DNA from: Phycisphaerae bacterium
Lineage (GTDB): Bacteria; Planctomycetota; Phycisphaerae; Phycisphaerales; SM1A02
Assembly: GCA_002702575.1 (NCBI GenBank)
Contig: PAAJ01000018.1
Span: 141,854-189,278 of the forward strand
Direction of reading: 5' to 3'
Length of the DNA stretch: 47,425 nucleotides
Shown: piece after piece, positions 39,729 to 47,425 of the stretch
Numbering within the stretch: the stretch's first letter is position 1
How the letters are laid out: the number at the start of each line of letters is the position of its first letter
Program-made: the position numbers and the translations under genes
The notes under the pieces: model-generated
Databases searched by the model: none
Seen by the model: the letters and a program-made list of their open reading frames with translations, nothing else
What the model was told of the DNA's origin: nothing

Positions 39729-41140
39729 GTCTTCGCATCGAGTCCGATGATCTGCTCCGAATGCGCAGCTGTGGACAGTCGCAGGAGCGCTTCGGCCTTG
39801 AGTTCCGATTCGCGATACTCGTCTTGAGGCCTTGAATCCGCAACGATTCCGCAGCCCGTTCCATATCGAAGTGTTCCCTGCACGTCACGATAGCCCTGCT
39901 CGGCACGTCCATTGAACGAAGCGGTTCTGATTGAAACTCCGAAACGCAGATGCCCGTTCGATGACAGGCATCCCACCGCACCGCAGTAATCGCCTCTTGG
40001 CTGTGACTCGAGTTCATTGATGACCTGCATCGCTCTGATCTTTGGGGCACCAGTCACGGAACCGGGTGGAAAGGTCGCGCGCAGGAGATCACCGATCGAT
40101 TGACCGTCGTCGAGTTCTCCGGAAACCTCAGCAACTCCATGATGAACAGTCGGATGGGATTCGACCGTTCGTCTCTGGCTGACTTCGATCGTGCCGATGC
40201 GACACACCCGACCGAGATCATTCCGCATCAGGTCCACGATCATGTTCAGTTCAGCGGCATCCTTCGCCGAACGTGCCAGATCCGTTGCCTGTTCCCGGGC
40301 GGAGCTCGTTCCCTTGATCGGCCGCGATCGGAGACGGCCTGAATCGGCGTCAAAATCCAGAAACAGTTCGGGGCTCAAGCCGAGAATGGCGCGGTCATTC
40401 TCGCGTCCGGGCAGTTCCAGCCAACAGCCGAACCAGGCGCCACTCCTGGACAGGGCGTCCATGGCAAATCCCCTGAGATCGCCACGGCATTGGGTGGACA
40501 GTTGACGTGCGATGTTGGCCTGGAACAGATCGCCTTGTCGAATGAGATCGATCGTTCGGGCGACAGCCTCTTCGAAACCCTGGCGGTCAGGACTGCTCCG
40601 CCAGTCTTCCAGTTGGAGTCCGTGTTCTCGTCGTTCAGATGCCGGCGGCAGCGACACCTCTCCGATCTGCCACCATTCGCGGTTCCGGGTGTCGTGCACG
40701 ATCGCATCCGGGCACCAGAGCAGATCCGCCAGGGGTCCGTCATCCACCTTGTCAGTGCGTCGAGCCGCCGGTTCGATGTGTTCGCCGAGTTCATATCGCA
40801 GGGAGGCCAGCCAGCCTCCGGTGAAGGGCAGCGGGCACCCCATCGAACCGGCATGCTGGCGGTCCGCGGCGACCGCGGCATCGATGATGGCCAATGGATC
40901 CTGTCTGTCGATCTGTTGGAGGGCCTGCTCAAGCGCCGGCCACTCGGGACCGTCCCATGACCAGCCATGTGCGAAGATCTGCAGATGTCCTCTTGGTTTG
41001 GCCAACACCGACCACCGAGTCCATGGACCCTCGGAGCCACCCGAATGGAGGATGGCAAGCGGATCATCGGCCGGCCACCTCGAGGCGACGGCAAGTACAT
41101 CGTGGTGGGACCATTCGGGTTGGAGCGTGATCTCGCGCAT
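39725..41140 (-). CDS. pabB: Aminodeoxychorismate synthase component I (PabB)
   Basis: PabB makes 4-amino-4-deoxychorismate for folate from chorismate. The chorismate-binding domain has SPELFLDF, then RSRPIKGTSS: the Lys in PIKGT marks PabB, where TrpE has Ala. DLMRNDLGRVCRIGTIEV, VHHGVAEV and FPPGSVTGAPKIRAM follow, and the C-terminal YGTGCGIVADS is intact. The length is 471 residues. There is no PabA or PabC domain fused to it, and neither is in the window. Several in-frame starts exist at 41140, 41155 and 41185; I chose 41140, although the ribosome binding site is weak at all three. It is convergent with the PilZ gene and divergent from ppdK. Confidence 0.93.
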   Translation of the reverse strand: MREITLQPEWSHHDVLAVASRWPADDPLAILHSGGSEGPWTRWSVLAKPRGHLQIFAHGWSWDGPEWPALEQALQQIDRQDPLAIIDAAVAADRQHAGSMGCPLPFTGGWLASLRYELGEHIEPAARRTDKVDDGPLADLLWCPDAIVHDTRNREWWQIGEVSLPPASERREHGLQLEDWRSSPDRQGFEEAVARTIDLIRQGDLFQANIARQLSTQCRGDLRGFAMDALSRSGAWFGCWLELPGRENDRAILGLSPELFLDFDADSGRLRSRPIKGTSSAREQATDLARSAKDAAELNMIVDLMRNDLGRVCRIGTIEVSQRRTVESHPTVHHGVAEVSGELDDGQSIGDLLRATFPPGSVTGAPKIRAMQVINELESQPRGDYCGAVGCLSSNGHLRFGVSIRTASFNGRAEQGYRDVQGTLRYGTGCGIVADSRPQDEYRESELKAEALLRLSTAAHSEQIIGLDAKT

Positions 41141-41264
41141 GAACATGACGATCATACGCATCCCGAGACGTGGCAGGGGGTACACTCCGCATCTCAGGTT
41201 CGATGACCGGGGATGGGCCCTGGAATTCCTGCAGATCCCGATGCCTCATGCAACAAGGTGAACC

Positions 41265-44003
41265 ATGCCTGCTACCACGACTCGGAAACGTCCGGCCAAG
41301 AAGACTGCTCGCAAATCCACCCGTTCCCCCAAGATGATCTACGCCTTTGGGAAGACCAAGACGGATGGACATGCTTCCCAGAAGGAGCTCATCGGAGGCA
41401 AGGGCGCGAACCTGGCGGAGATGACTTCGATCGGACTTCCGGTGCCTCCCGGGTTCACGATCACGACATCGACCTGTGCCGAATTCAATGACCGCGGTGG
41501 CAAGCTGCCATCGGGCCTCATGGCTCAGGTCAAGACAGCGGTTGGTCGACTCGAGCGAGAGACTGGCAAGCGTTTCGGCTCCCAAAGCAATCCACTGCTC
41601 GTCTCGGTGCGAAGTGGTGCGGCTGTTTCCATGCCGGGAATGATGGACACCATCCTCAATCTCGGTCTGACGGATGAGGCGGTCGATGGTCTGGCGTCAC
41701 TCACCGGCAACGAGCGATTCGCATGGGATGCCTATCGGCGACTCATCAACATGTTCGGTGACGTCGTGATGGGGGTGGATCATCATCACTTCGAGGCCGA
41801 ATTCGATGCGATCAAGAAGAAGTACAAGGTGACCGAGGACACGGATGTTCCTGCGAAGGGTCTGCAGAAACTCTGTGAGCGATACAAGGCGGTCTACAAG
41901 AAGCATGTCGGCAAGGCCTTCCCTCAGGATCCATTCAAGCAGTTGCAAGCTGCCATCGAGGCCGTGTTCCGTTCATGGAATGCCCCGAAGGCCATTTCAT
42001 ACCGTCGAATCAACGAGATCTCCGGCCTGGTCGGTACGGCCGTCAATGTTCAAACCATGGTCTTCGGCAACATGGGTGAGGATTCCGGAACAGGTGTGGC
42101 CTTCACGCGGGATCCGTCCACCGGAAAGAACGAGTTCTACGGCGAGTTCCTGGTCAATGCCCAGGGTGAAGATGTCGTGGCAGGTATTCGGACGCCTCAG
42201 CCGGTCGCCGGCATGAAGAAATGGAATGAAGGTGTGCATCGACAGCTGCTGGCGATCCGCAAGAAGCTGGAGAAGCACTATCGCGATGTCCAGGACGTGG
42301 AGTTCACCATCGAGCGTGGCAAGCTGTACATGCTCCAGACCCGGAACGGCAAGCGAACGGCTGCGGCGGCGGTACGGATTGCAGTTGAAATGGTGAAGGA
42401 GCGACTGATCACTCAGGATGAGGCATTGCTTCGCGTGCCGGCAGGCGACATCGTTCAACTGTTGCTGCCGAGTTTCACGGCAGCAGACAAGAAGAAAGCG
42501 AAGTGCATCACCAAGGGTTTGCCGGCATCACCGGGTGCTTCATGCGGTGCGCTGGCATTCACGGCTGATGATGCCGTAGCCAGAAGTGAAGCGGGTGAAG
42601 ATGTTCTGCTCGTCCGTCGTGAAACATCGCCGGAGGATGTCGAGGGCATGCATCATGCCGTCGGTATTCTGACTTCGACCGGTGGCATGACATCGCATGC
42701 CGCCGTCGTGGCACGTGGTTGGGGCAAGTGTTGTGTCGCAGGTGCCGGTGCACTTGAAATTGACGAAAAACGACAGCGTGTCACGGTCAACGGCAAGACG
42801 TACGGTGCCAAGGACATTCTGTCCATTGACGGGGGTACCGGCGAAGTGCTCGAGGGTCACGTCAAGGGTTCTGTTCCCAAGATGTCGAAGGAATTCACCA
42901 CCTTGATGGGTTGGGCTGACAAGCGTCGACGCCTCAAGGTGCGCACGAATGCCGATACGCCAGCCGATGCGAAGCGTGCACGCGACTTTGGCGCCCAGGG
43001 AATCGGCCTCACCAGAACGGAACACATGTTCTTCGAAGGTGATCGTATTACCGCCATGCGGGAAATGATCCTCGCCGACAACAGGAAAGACCGTGAGAAG
43101 GCGCTTGCGAAGCTTCTTCCATACCAGCGAAAGGATTTCATCGGCATCTTCACGGCGATGAAGAATCTTCCCGTCACCGTGCGCCTGCTGGATCCGCCTT
43201 TGCATGAATTCCTGCCACAGGATGCCGAGTCCCAGCAGGATCTGGCGAAGGCTCTGGGTGTGAAGCCGAAGGCCGTTCGCCGTCGCGTCGAGGCCCTGCA
43301 CGAGGCCAATCCCATGCTGGGCCATCGTGGTTGTCGTCTGGCCGTGACCTATCCGGAAATTCTCGTCATGCAGGTCAAGGCCATCGTCGAAGCGATGATT
43401 GCCTGCAAGAAGAAGAAGATCAACGCACGACCCGAGATCATGATTCCACTGATCGGAACCAAGGTTGAACTGGCCATGCTGCGAACCCAGGTCGAGGAGA
43501 CCATCGCGCAGACCAAGAAGGCCAAGAAGTACAGCGGTCGCCTGGACATTCCGATCGGAACCATGATCGAGATTCCTCGAGCGGCGATTACGGCCGATCA
43601 GGTTGCGGAAGTCGCTGACTTCTTCTCGTTCGGCACCAATGACCTCACGCAGATGGCCTTCGGCTACAGCCGTGACGACATCAATGGATTCCTGCCGGAC
43701 TATCTCTCGACAGGTATTCTCGAAAAGGATCCTTTCCAGAGTATCGATACCCGTGGCGTCGGCGCTCTGGTCGATCATGCCGTTCATGCCGGCAGGAACA
43801 CCCGGCCGGATATCAAGCTCGGAGTCTGTGGAGAACATGGCGGTGACCCGGCGTCGATCCACTTCTTCGATCGCGTTGATCTGGAATATGTCAGCTGTTC
43901 ACCGTTCCGCGTACCGACGGCCCGTCTGGCAGCGGCTCAATCTGCGATTGAAATCCAGAACGCTCTGAAGCCAAAGGCGAGGAAGAAGCGGACTCGCAAA
44001 TAG
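41265..44003 (+). CDS. ppdK: Pyruvate, phosphate dikinase
   Basis: PPDK interconverts pyruvate, ATP and phosphate with PEP, AMP and PPi. The N-terminal ATP-grasp domain has ELIGGKGANLAEMTSIGLPVPPGF and VRSGAAVSMPGMMDT. The swivelling domain has TSTGGMTSHAAVVARG with His478. The PEP/pyruvate barrel has GLTRTEHMF, SFGTNDLTQ and GVCGEHGGDP with Cys855. The core is of the usual size, within 912 residues. Unusual are basic Lys/Arg-rich tails at both ends: residues 7-24 (RKRPAKKTARKSTRSPK) and the last eleven (KPKARKKRTRK). AAGGTG precedes the ATG. The gene is single, divergent from pabB. Confidence 0.96.
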   Translation: MPATTTRKRPAKKTARKSTRSPKMIYAFGKTKTDGHASQKELIGGKGANLAEMTSIGLPVPPGFTITTSTCAEFNDRGGKLPSGLMAQVKTAVGRLERETGKRFGSQSNPLLVSVRSGAAVSMPGMMDTILNLGLTDEAVDGLASLTGNERFAWDAYRRLINMFGDVVMGVDHHHFEAEFDAIKKKYKVTEDTDVPAKGLQKLCERYKAVYKKHVGKAFPQDPFKQLQAAIEAVFRSWNAPKAISYRRINEISGLVGTAVNVQTMVFGNMGEDSGTGVAFTRDPSTGKNEFYGEFLVNAQGEDVVAGIRTPQPVAGMKKWNEGVHRQLLAIRKKLEKHYRDVQDVEFTIERGKLYMLQTRNGKRTAAAAVRIAVEMVKERLITQDEALLRVPAGDIVQLLLPSFTAADKKKAKCITKGLPASPGASCGALAFTADDAVARSEAGEDVLLVRRETSPEDVEGMHHAVGILTSTGGMTSHAAVVARGWGKCCVAGAGALEIDEKRQRVTVNGKTYGAKDILSIDGGTGEVLEGHVKGSVPKMSKEFTTLMGWADKRRRLKVRTNADTPADAKRARDFGAQGIGLTRTEHMFFEGDRITAMREMILADNRKDREKALAKLLPYQRKDFIGIFTAMKNLPVTVRLLDPPLHEFLPQDAESQQDLAKALGVKPKAVRRRVEALHEANPMLGHRGCRLAVTYPEILVMQVKAIVEAMIACKKKKINARPEIMIPLIGTKVELAMLRTQVEETIAQTKKAKKYSGRLDIPIGTMIEIPRAAITADQVAEVADFFSFGTNDLTQMAFGYSRDDINGFLPDYLSTGILEKDPFQSIDTRGVGALVDHAVHAGRNTRPDIKLGVCGEHGGDPASIHFFDRVDLEYVSCSPFRVPTARLAAAQSAIEIQNALKPKARKKRTRK

Positions 44004-44016
44004 CGGCCCAGTCGTC

Positions 44017-46410
44017 TTACGCCCTTTCATCAGGCGAATTCTGTTGCGTATCGCCGAGCTGGACCATCCTTGGTTGCCGCGATCGAATGCGCGGAGAGAT
44101 CAGCATGATTCCGATGCCAATGATTGCCAGAACGATCACCGTTCCAATGGCAATGGCATCAAATCGCTCGGGCATCGAACGGAACTCCATGCGAAGCCGG
44201 GACATCATGATCGTATAGGTCGTCGCAACACCCAGAAGGCCCGACACCAGGAATGGTCGCCATTGCCGATGAACGCTGGCAATCGCGAAAACCAGGCTGA
44301 CCAGCGTGGCTGCACCAAGCCAGAACCAAGAGCTTGTAGAAACGTATTCCTTCAGATCCGCCAATGACCATGTGGCCAATGCCAGTTCGATGAGGCCCCC
44401 GATGATGTGCGCGGGGATGATCCATCGAAGAAGCTCCGCCAATCTGTTGCATGCTGTGGTTCTGACACAGGTCAGGCCCCATGAAAGTGCCAGAAGGAGG
44501 AGGCCGTTGATGATGAAAGCGGCCGCACGGGCTTGGTTGCTGATCACAAGGACATTCGACTTGTAGGGATTCGGCTCCGGTGAGGGAAGCAACCCCGGGA
44601 GATACATCGATGGACTGTTCCATGCTGTCAGGAAAAGGCCGATGACACACAGCAGGCTGCCGCCGGTCAGGAGGGACCATGCGTCATAGATCTGGGTACT
44701 GTGAGGCGAGCGTGTCTTTTCTCTCGTGTGCTGTCTTCGATTGAGCGGGATGCCCACGAAGAGAAACGCGGCACCGATGACAATGACCCACGTTCCAAAC
44801 AGCGCCCAGCTGCCATGGCTTTCCTCCATCCAGCCCATGGAAGCCCATGCGGACATCGCTGTGATCGCGATCCCAATGACTGCGAGTGGTGAAAATGCAC
44901 TTGTGTGCAGGAACTGTCGACCGATGCAGGCGGCCACCGTCAGTGAGATGCCACACAGGAGCAACTGGAGATTCGTGAGAATCGGTGGAATGTCCAGCAC
45001 AAGCGTCAGGAACTGCGACTGGCTTTCACGGTCATTCAGAATGGATCTTTCGACGAGAAACAGACCAGTGACAACCGGCACCAGCAGGCATGCTGTGAAG
45101 AGATAGCCCAGTGCAATCCTGGGATGGCCGAGTCGGAGCAGCACGATTCCCAGAGTCAGGACGCATGCGGCGGTGAATGTCGGAATGGCATACCTCAGCC
45201 ATGAAACGGATTCCAAGGCGTCCCAGCTGAAACCAGCGCCGATCGTCATGGCGAGCACGATCAGCCAGCCGCCCAGATACAGAAGAACCTGGGAAATCGT
45301 GAGCCGACGGCTGTCGACGATCCAATGTGATTCCGGCCGCTGCATTCTGTCGTAGACTCGATCCAGCAGCTCTGCTTCGCGATGGGTGACGAGTCCCTGC
45401 CGTGACCAGGCTTCCGTTTCCTCTTGCCGACGGCGAACCTGTTCATGAAAACGGTCCATCAGCATCGATGGGCGGGCGCTGACGGTTTCTCCGCGTTTGT
45501 ATCGACCGATATCCTGAAGAAGCAACTGGGCGTCGGCGTATCGAAGTGTGGGATCATGTTCGATGGCTGACAATGCGATCTTCTGCAGAGGCCATGGCGT
45601 TCCAGGAGACAATTCTTCTGGCAGCCTGGGTTCCTCTTCCCGGCACCGAACGATGAGATCGCGGGCTGATTCGGCCTTCCAGGGAATCTCGTCTGTCATC
45701 GCCAAGTAAAGCAGAACCCCAAGTGCATGGACATCTGAGGCCGGCCCAGTCGGTCGAGCGTGATCGAATTGCTCAGGTGCGGCGAAGCCCGGTGTTCCGC
45801 CGGAGGATCTGTGATGACTGTCCTCCTGTGAGCTGGCCAGTCCGAAGTCCACGAGGACAGGTGTTCCATTTCGATCCACAAGGATGTTGGTCGGCTTGAT
45901 GTCAAGATGTGTCAGGCCAGCAGAATGGATGTTGTTGACAGCCTCGACAATCCGTTCCAGCAGCGACAGGCGGTCATCAAGGGCCATGTCTCGCCATGAT
46001 TCATCAAGCGGAACTCCGTCAATCCAGCCCATCACAATGAAGGGTTTTGAGCTCTCGATCATCGCTTCATGAACTGGACAGATTGAGGGGTGTCGCAGGC
46101 CAGCCATCGATCGGGCTTCCTGCAGCAGCAGACGTCGGCGGTCATCCGTGATGGGTCCGTCGATGAACTTGATGGCCACCGGCCGTTCCAGTCGGATGTC
46201 TTCTGCAACAAAGACCTGGCCCATCCCACCCTTGCCGGCCAGTTTCTGGATTCGATAGCGATCACCGACGGCAGCCTGAGCTTCTTCAAGGCTCAGGATC
46301 GTGTCGCCATTCTGTCCATTGATCTGAATCGTGTCAGGTTCATCCCCGGAACCATGCGTATCGAGCTTGGTCGGCTGCTGGTAAAGCGGGTTGTGCTCTT
46401 CACACATCAT
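44017..46410 (-). CDS. Ser/Thr protein kinase with polytopic membrane domain
   Basis: The 797-residue product has an N-terminal Hanks-type kinase domain (about residues 50-310): glycine loop GKGGMG (59-64), VAIK lysine Lys81, the catalytic loop HLDIKPTN with Asp170, and DFG at 188-190. In the catalytic loop the usual Arg of HRD is Leu, so it is a non-RD kinase. A helical linker follows (about 320-370). The C-terminal half has about ten to twelve membrane segments (about 380-780), reminiscent of DUF2157-type membrane proteins, an uncommon partner for a kinase. Its first ATG is in the stop of the HIT gene (ATGA, 46407-46410); a second ATG follows directly. Target and signal are unknown. Confidence 0.87.
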   Translation of the reverse strand: MMCEEHNPLYQQPTKLDTHGSGDEPDTIQINGQNGDTILSLEEAQAAVGDRYRIQKLAGKGGMGQVFVAEDIRLERPVAIKFIDGPITDDRRRLLLQEARSMAGLRHPSICPVHEAMIESSKPFIVMGWIDGVPLDESWRDMALDDRLSLLERIVEAVNNIHSAGLTHLDIKPTNILVDRNGTPVLVDFGLASSQEDSHHRSSGGTPGFAAPEQFDHARPTGPASDVHALGVLLYLAMTDEIPWKAESARDLIVRCREEEPRLPEELSPGTPWPLQKIALSAIEHDPTLRYADAQLLLQDIGRYKRGETVSARPSMLMDRFHEQVRRRQEETEAWSRQGLVTHREAELLDRVYDRMQRPESHWIVDSRRLTISQVLLYLGGWLIVLAMTIGAGFSWDALESVSWLRYAIPTFTAACVLTLGIVLLRLGHPRIALGYLFTACLLVPVVTGLFLVERSILNDRESQSQFLTLVLDIPPILTNLQLLLCGISLTVAACIGRQFLHTSAFSPLAVIGIAITAMSAWASMGWMEESHGSWALFGTWVIVIGAAFLFVGIPLNRRQHTREKTRSPHSTQIYDAWSLLTGGSLLCVIGLFLTAWNSPSMYLPGLLPSPEPNPYKSNVLVISNQARAAAFIINGLLLLALSWGLTCVRTTACNRLAELLRWIIPAHIIGGLIELALATWSLADLKEYVSTSSWFWLGAATLVSLVFAIASVHRQWRPFLVSGLLGVATTYTIMMSRLRMEFRSMPERFDAIAIGTVIVLAIIGIGIMLISPRIRSRQPRMVQLGDTQQNSPDERA

Positions 46411-46823
46411 TGAATGAAGTCACGGATTCGCGAGGCAAGCGCCTCGCCATCGCCCAGTTGTCCTGCCTTCCATTCGATCCCGAGTCCTGAACCATCCTCA
46501 TGTCGGGGGATGATGTGGATGTGGACATGAAAGACGGCCTGGTGTGCTGGTGCGCCGTTGTTCTGCAGCAGGTTGTAATGCTCGCATCCCGTCGCCTTCA
46601 TGACGGCTCTGCACAACCTGGGCAGGACCCGGCCCAGTGCGGCGGCCGAGTCATCGGAAAGTTGGTGCATGTGAGCGGCCCGTTCCTTTGGAATGACCAG
46701 CACGTGACCACGACTCACCGGGCCGATGTCGAGAAATGCAAGAACATGATCGTCCTCATACACGCGGTGGCAGGGGATCTCACCAGCGAGGATCGCGTCA
46801 AAGATCGTCGACGCATGGCTCAT
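46407..46823 (-). CDS. HIT family hydrolase
   Basis: The 138-residue protein belongs to the histidine-triad nucleotide hydrolase superfamily, HINT/Fhit-like. The signature HVHIHIIPR (about residues 99-107) fits H-x-H-x-H-x-x. The start FDAILAGEIPCHRVYEDDHVLAFLDIGPVSRGHVLVIPK is typical HINT, and QNNGAPAHQAVFHVHIH precedes the triad. It probably cleaves AMP-lysine or other AMP-linked compounds. It overlaps both neighbours by ATGA (kinase at 46407-46410, transporter at 46820-46823), so the three are one operon. Confidence 0.94.
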   Translation of the reverse strand: MSHASTIFDAILAGEIPCHRVYEDDHVLAFLDIGPVSRGHVLVIPKERAAHMHQLSDDSAAALGRVLPRLCRAVMKATGCEHYNLLQNNGAPAHQAVFHVHIHIIPRHEDGSGLGIEWKAGQLGDGEALASRIRDFIQ

Positions 46824-47425
46824 TGAGCAGACTCCGGGCCGGGATCCTGCAACTGGCGATGTTCAGCGATGGGATCGATCTCGAGCCATCGGGCGAGGAT
46901 CGGTACGAGGACATACAGGGGCAGCGTGTCCAGCAGGGCACAGATGAACTTGAAGACATAGCCGGTTGCGATCAGCATCACCAGAAAGGCAACGACATTC
47001 GAGTTGCCGGACAGGACGTCATCGAAGACCCCGAGTGACCATGTGATCAGGACCACGGCGACGGTATCGATCAACTGGCTCACGAGCGTGGAGCCGTTGT
47101 TTCTCAGCCAGAGATGTCGTCCTTTCGTGAGCTTCTTCCAGAAGTGGAACATCCAGACATCGGTGAACTGCGCCATGAGATAGGCGATCATCGAGGCAAG
47201 TGTGGCGCCGAAGGCCAGAGCGCGAACTTCGAAGAACACCGTGGAACGCTCGGCCTGTTTGGCGACAAACTCCAGCGTCTCGGCACCGAAGGTCTGGTTG
47301 TTGAGCGTCAGTCCGCCGGATTCACCGGCCGCACGAAGTCCTTCAATCAGGGTGGGCGCGTCTGCTGGTGGTGGTGGATCAAGTCCTGGCAACAGACCGC
47401 CGATCCACAGGATCAGCAGGACCCA
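46820..47425 (-). CDS. YhhQ-type queuosine precursor transporter, partial
   Basis: The frame is open to the end of the window, so the N-terminus is outside. The first visible residues WVLLILWIGGLLPGLDPP come from a membrane segment, and about 25 polar residues follow, probably a loop. Then come three to four further segments with the YhhQ/VUT signature ASMIAYLMAQFTDVWMFHFWKKLT, LRNNGSTLVSQLIDTVAVV and a last segment with YVFKFICALLDTLPLYVLV. These are diagnostic of the vitamin-uptake-type transporters for queuosine precursors (preQ0 or preQ1). It is the upstream gene of the HIT and kinase operon. Confidence 0.88.
   Translation of the reverse strand, partial: WVLLILWIGGLLPGLDPPPPADAPTLIEGLRAAGESGGLTLNNQTFGAETLEFVAKQAERSTVFFEVRALAFGATLASMIAYLMAQFTDVWMFHFWKKLTKGRHLWLRNNGSTLVSQLIDTVAVVLITWSLGVFDDVLSGNSNVVAFLVMLIATGYVFKFICALLDTLPLYVLVPILARWLEIDPIAEHRQLQDPGPESAQ

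Noticed and set aside
41171-41195. TGGCAGGGGGTACAC before ppdK as a sigma54 promoter
   Set aside because: The GG and GC dinucleotides are 15 nt apart rather than 10, so the -24/-12 pattern is not met.
42540-43862. 440-codon open frame on the minus strand
   Set aside because: It lies entirely antisense to the PPDK gene, whose motifs are unmistakable. Its Asp/Arg/Leu-rich product follows from the codon pattern of the real gene.

Overview
The window reads as a gene-dense, mid-to-high GC chromosomal segment of a flagellated Gram-negative bacterium, most likely a Planctomycetota member of the Phycisphaerae type. This is inferred from the mix of gene types, not from rRNA: a flagellar rod/hook cluster, an outer-membrane barrel, a divergent DnaA, a long PurF of the Bacteroidetes/PVC kind, a Ser/Thr kinase with a polytopic tail, and many secreted proteins I cannot name. 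I see no rRNA, tRNA, CRISPR array, insertion sequence or phage gene. Almost every base belongs to a chromosomal gene, and many neighbours are coupled by 4-nt ATGA overlaps.

Layout. 1-5347 (+) is a flagellar operon: fliI (5' end outside the window), fliJ, a MotE-like gene, fliK, flgD, flgE. It meets head-on, within a shared CTAG, a leftward group at 5344-9535: dnaA, a secreted HEAT-like protein and a DegT-fold protein without a single lysine. Upstream of dnaA lies a 466-nt non-coding region with a cluster of DnaA-box-like sequences, followed by a tandem GNAT gene. 11045-14269 (+) holds a secreted protein, rpmA, obgE and another secreted protein. 14375-18188 (-) holds mutS followed by two overlapping paralogous WCGDC thioredoxin-like genes. 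18367-22837 (+) is an envelope-sensing set: an outer-membrane barrel, an exported protein that may contain a duplicated domain, and an HWE-type histidine kinase. ileS follows at 23118.

26201-31245 (-) carries a stand-alone tRNA-binding domain, a PpiD/SurA-like membrane protein, rpsD and purF. ahcY (-) has a clear sigma70-like promoter overlapping an 18-bp perfect palindrome. An isolated atpC overlaps scpB (+), and a DUF58 / transglutaminase (TgpA-like) / methyltransferase operon and a PilZ protein follow. pabB (-), ppdK (+) with basic tails at both ends, and a leftward kinase / HIT / YhhQ-type transporter operon (5' end outside the window) close the segment.

Functionally this is mostly housekeeping (replication initiation, mismatch repair, translation, purine, folate and methyl-cycle metabolism) mixed with motility and envelope functions. 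The most unusual features are the lysine-free DegT-fold protein beside dnaA, the mutS-thioredoxin-thioredoxin operon, the barrel/exported protein/kinase operon, the palindromic operator of ahcY, the degenerate zinc site of IleRS, and the symmetric DnaA-box cluster.
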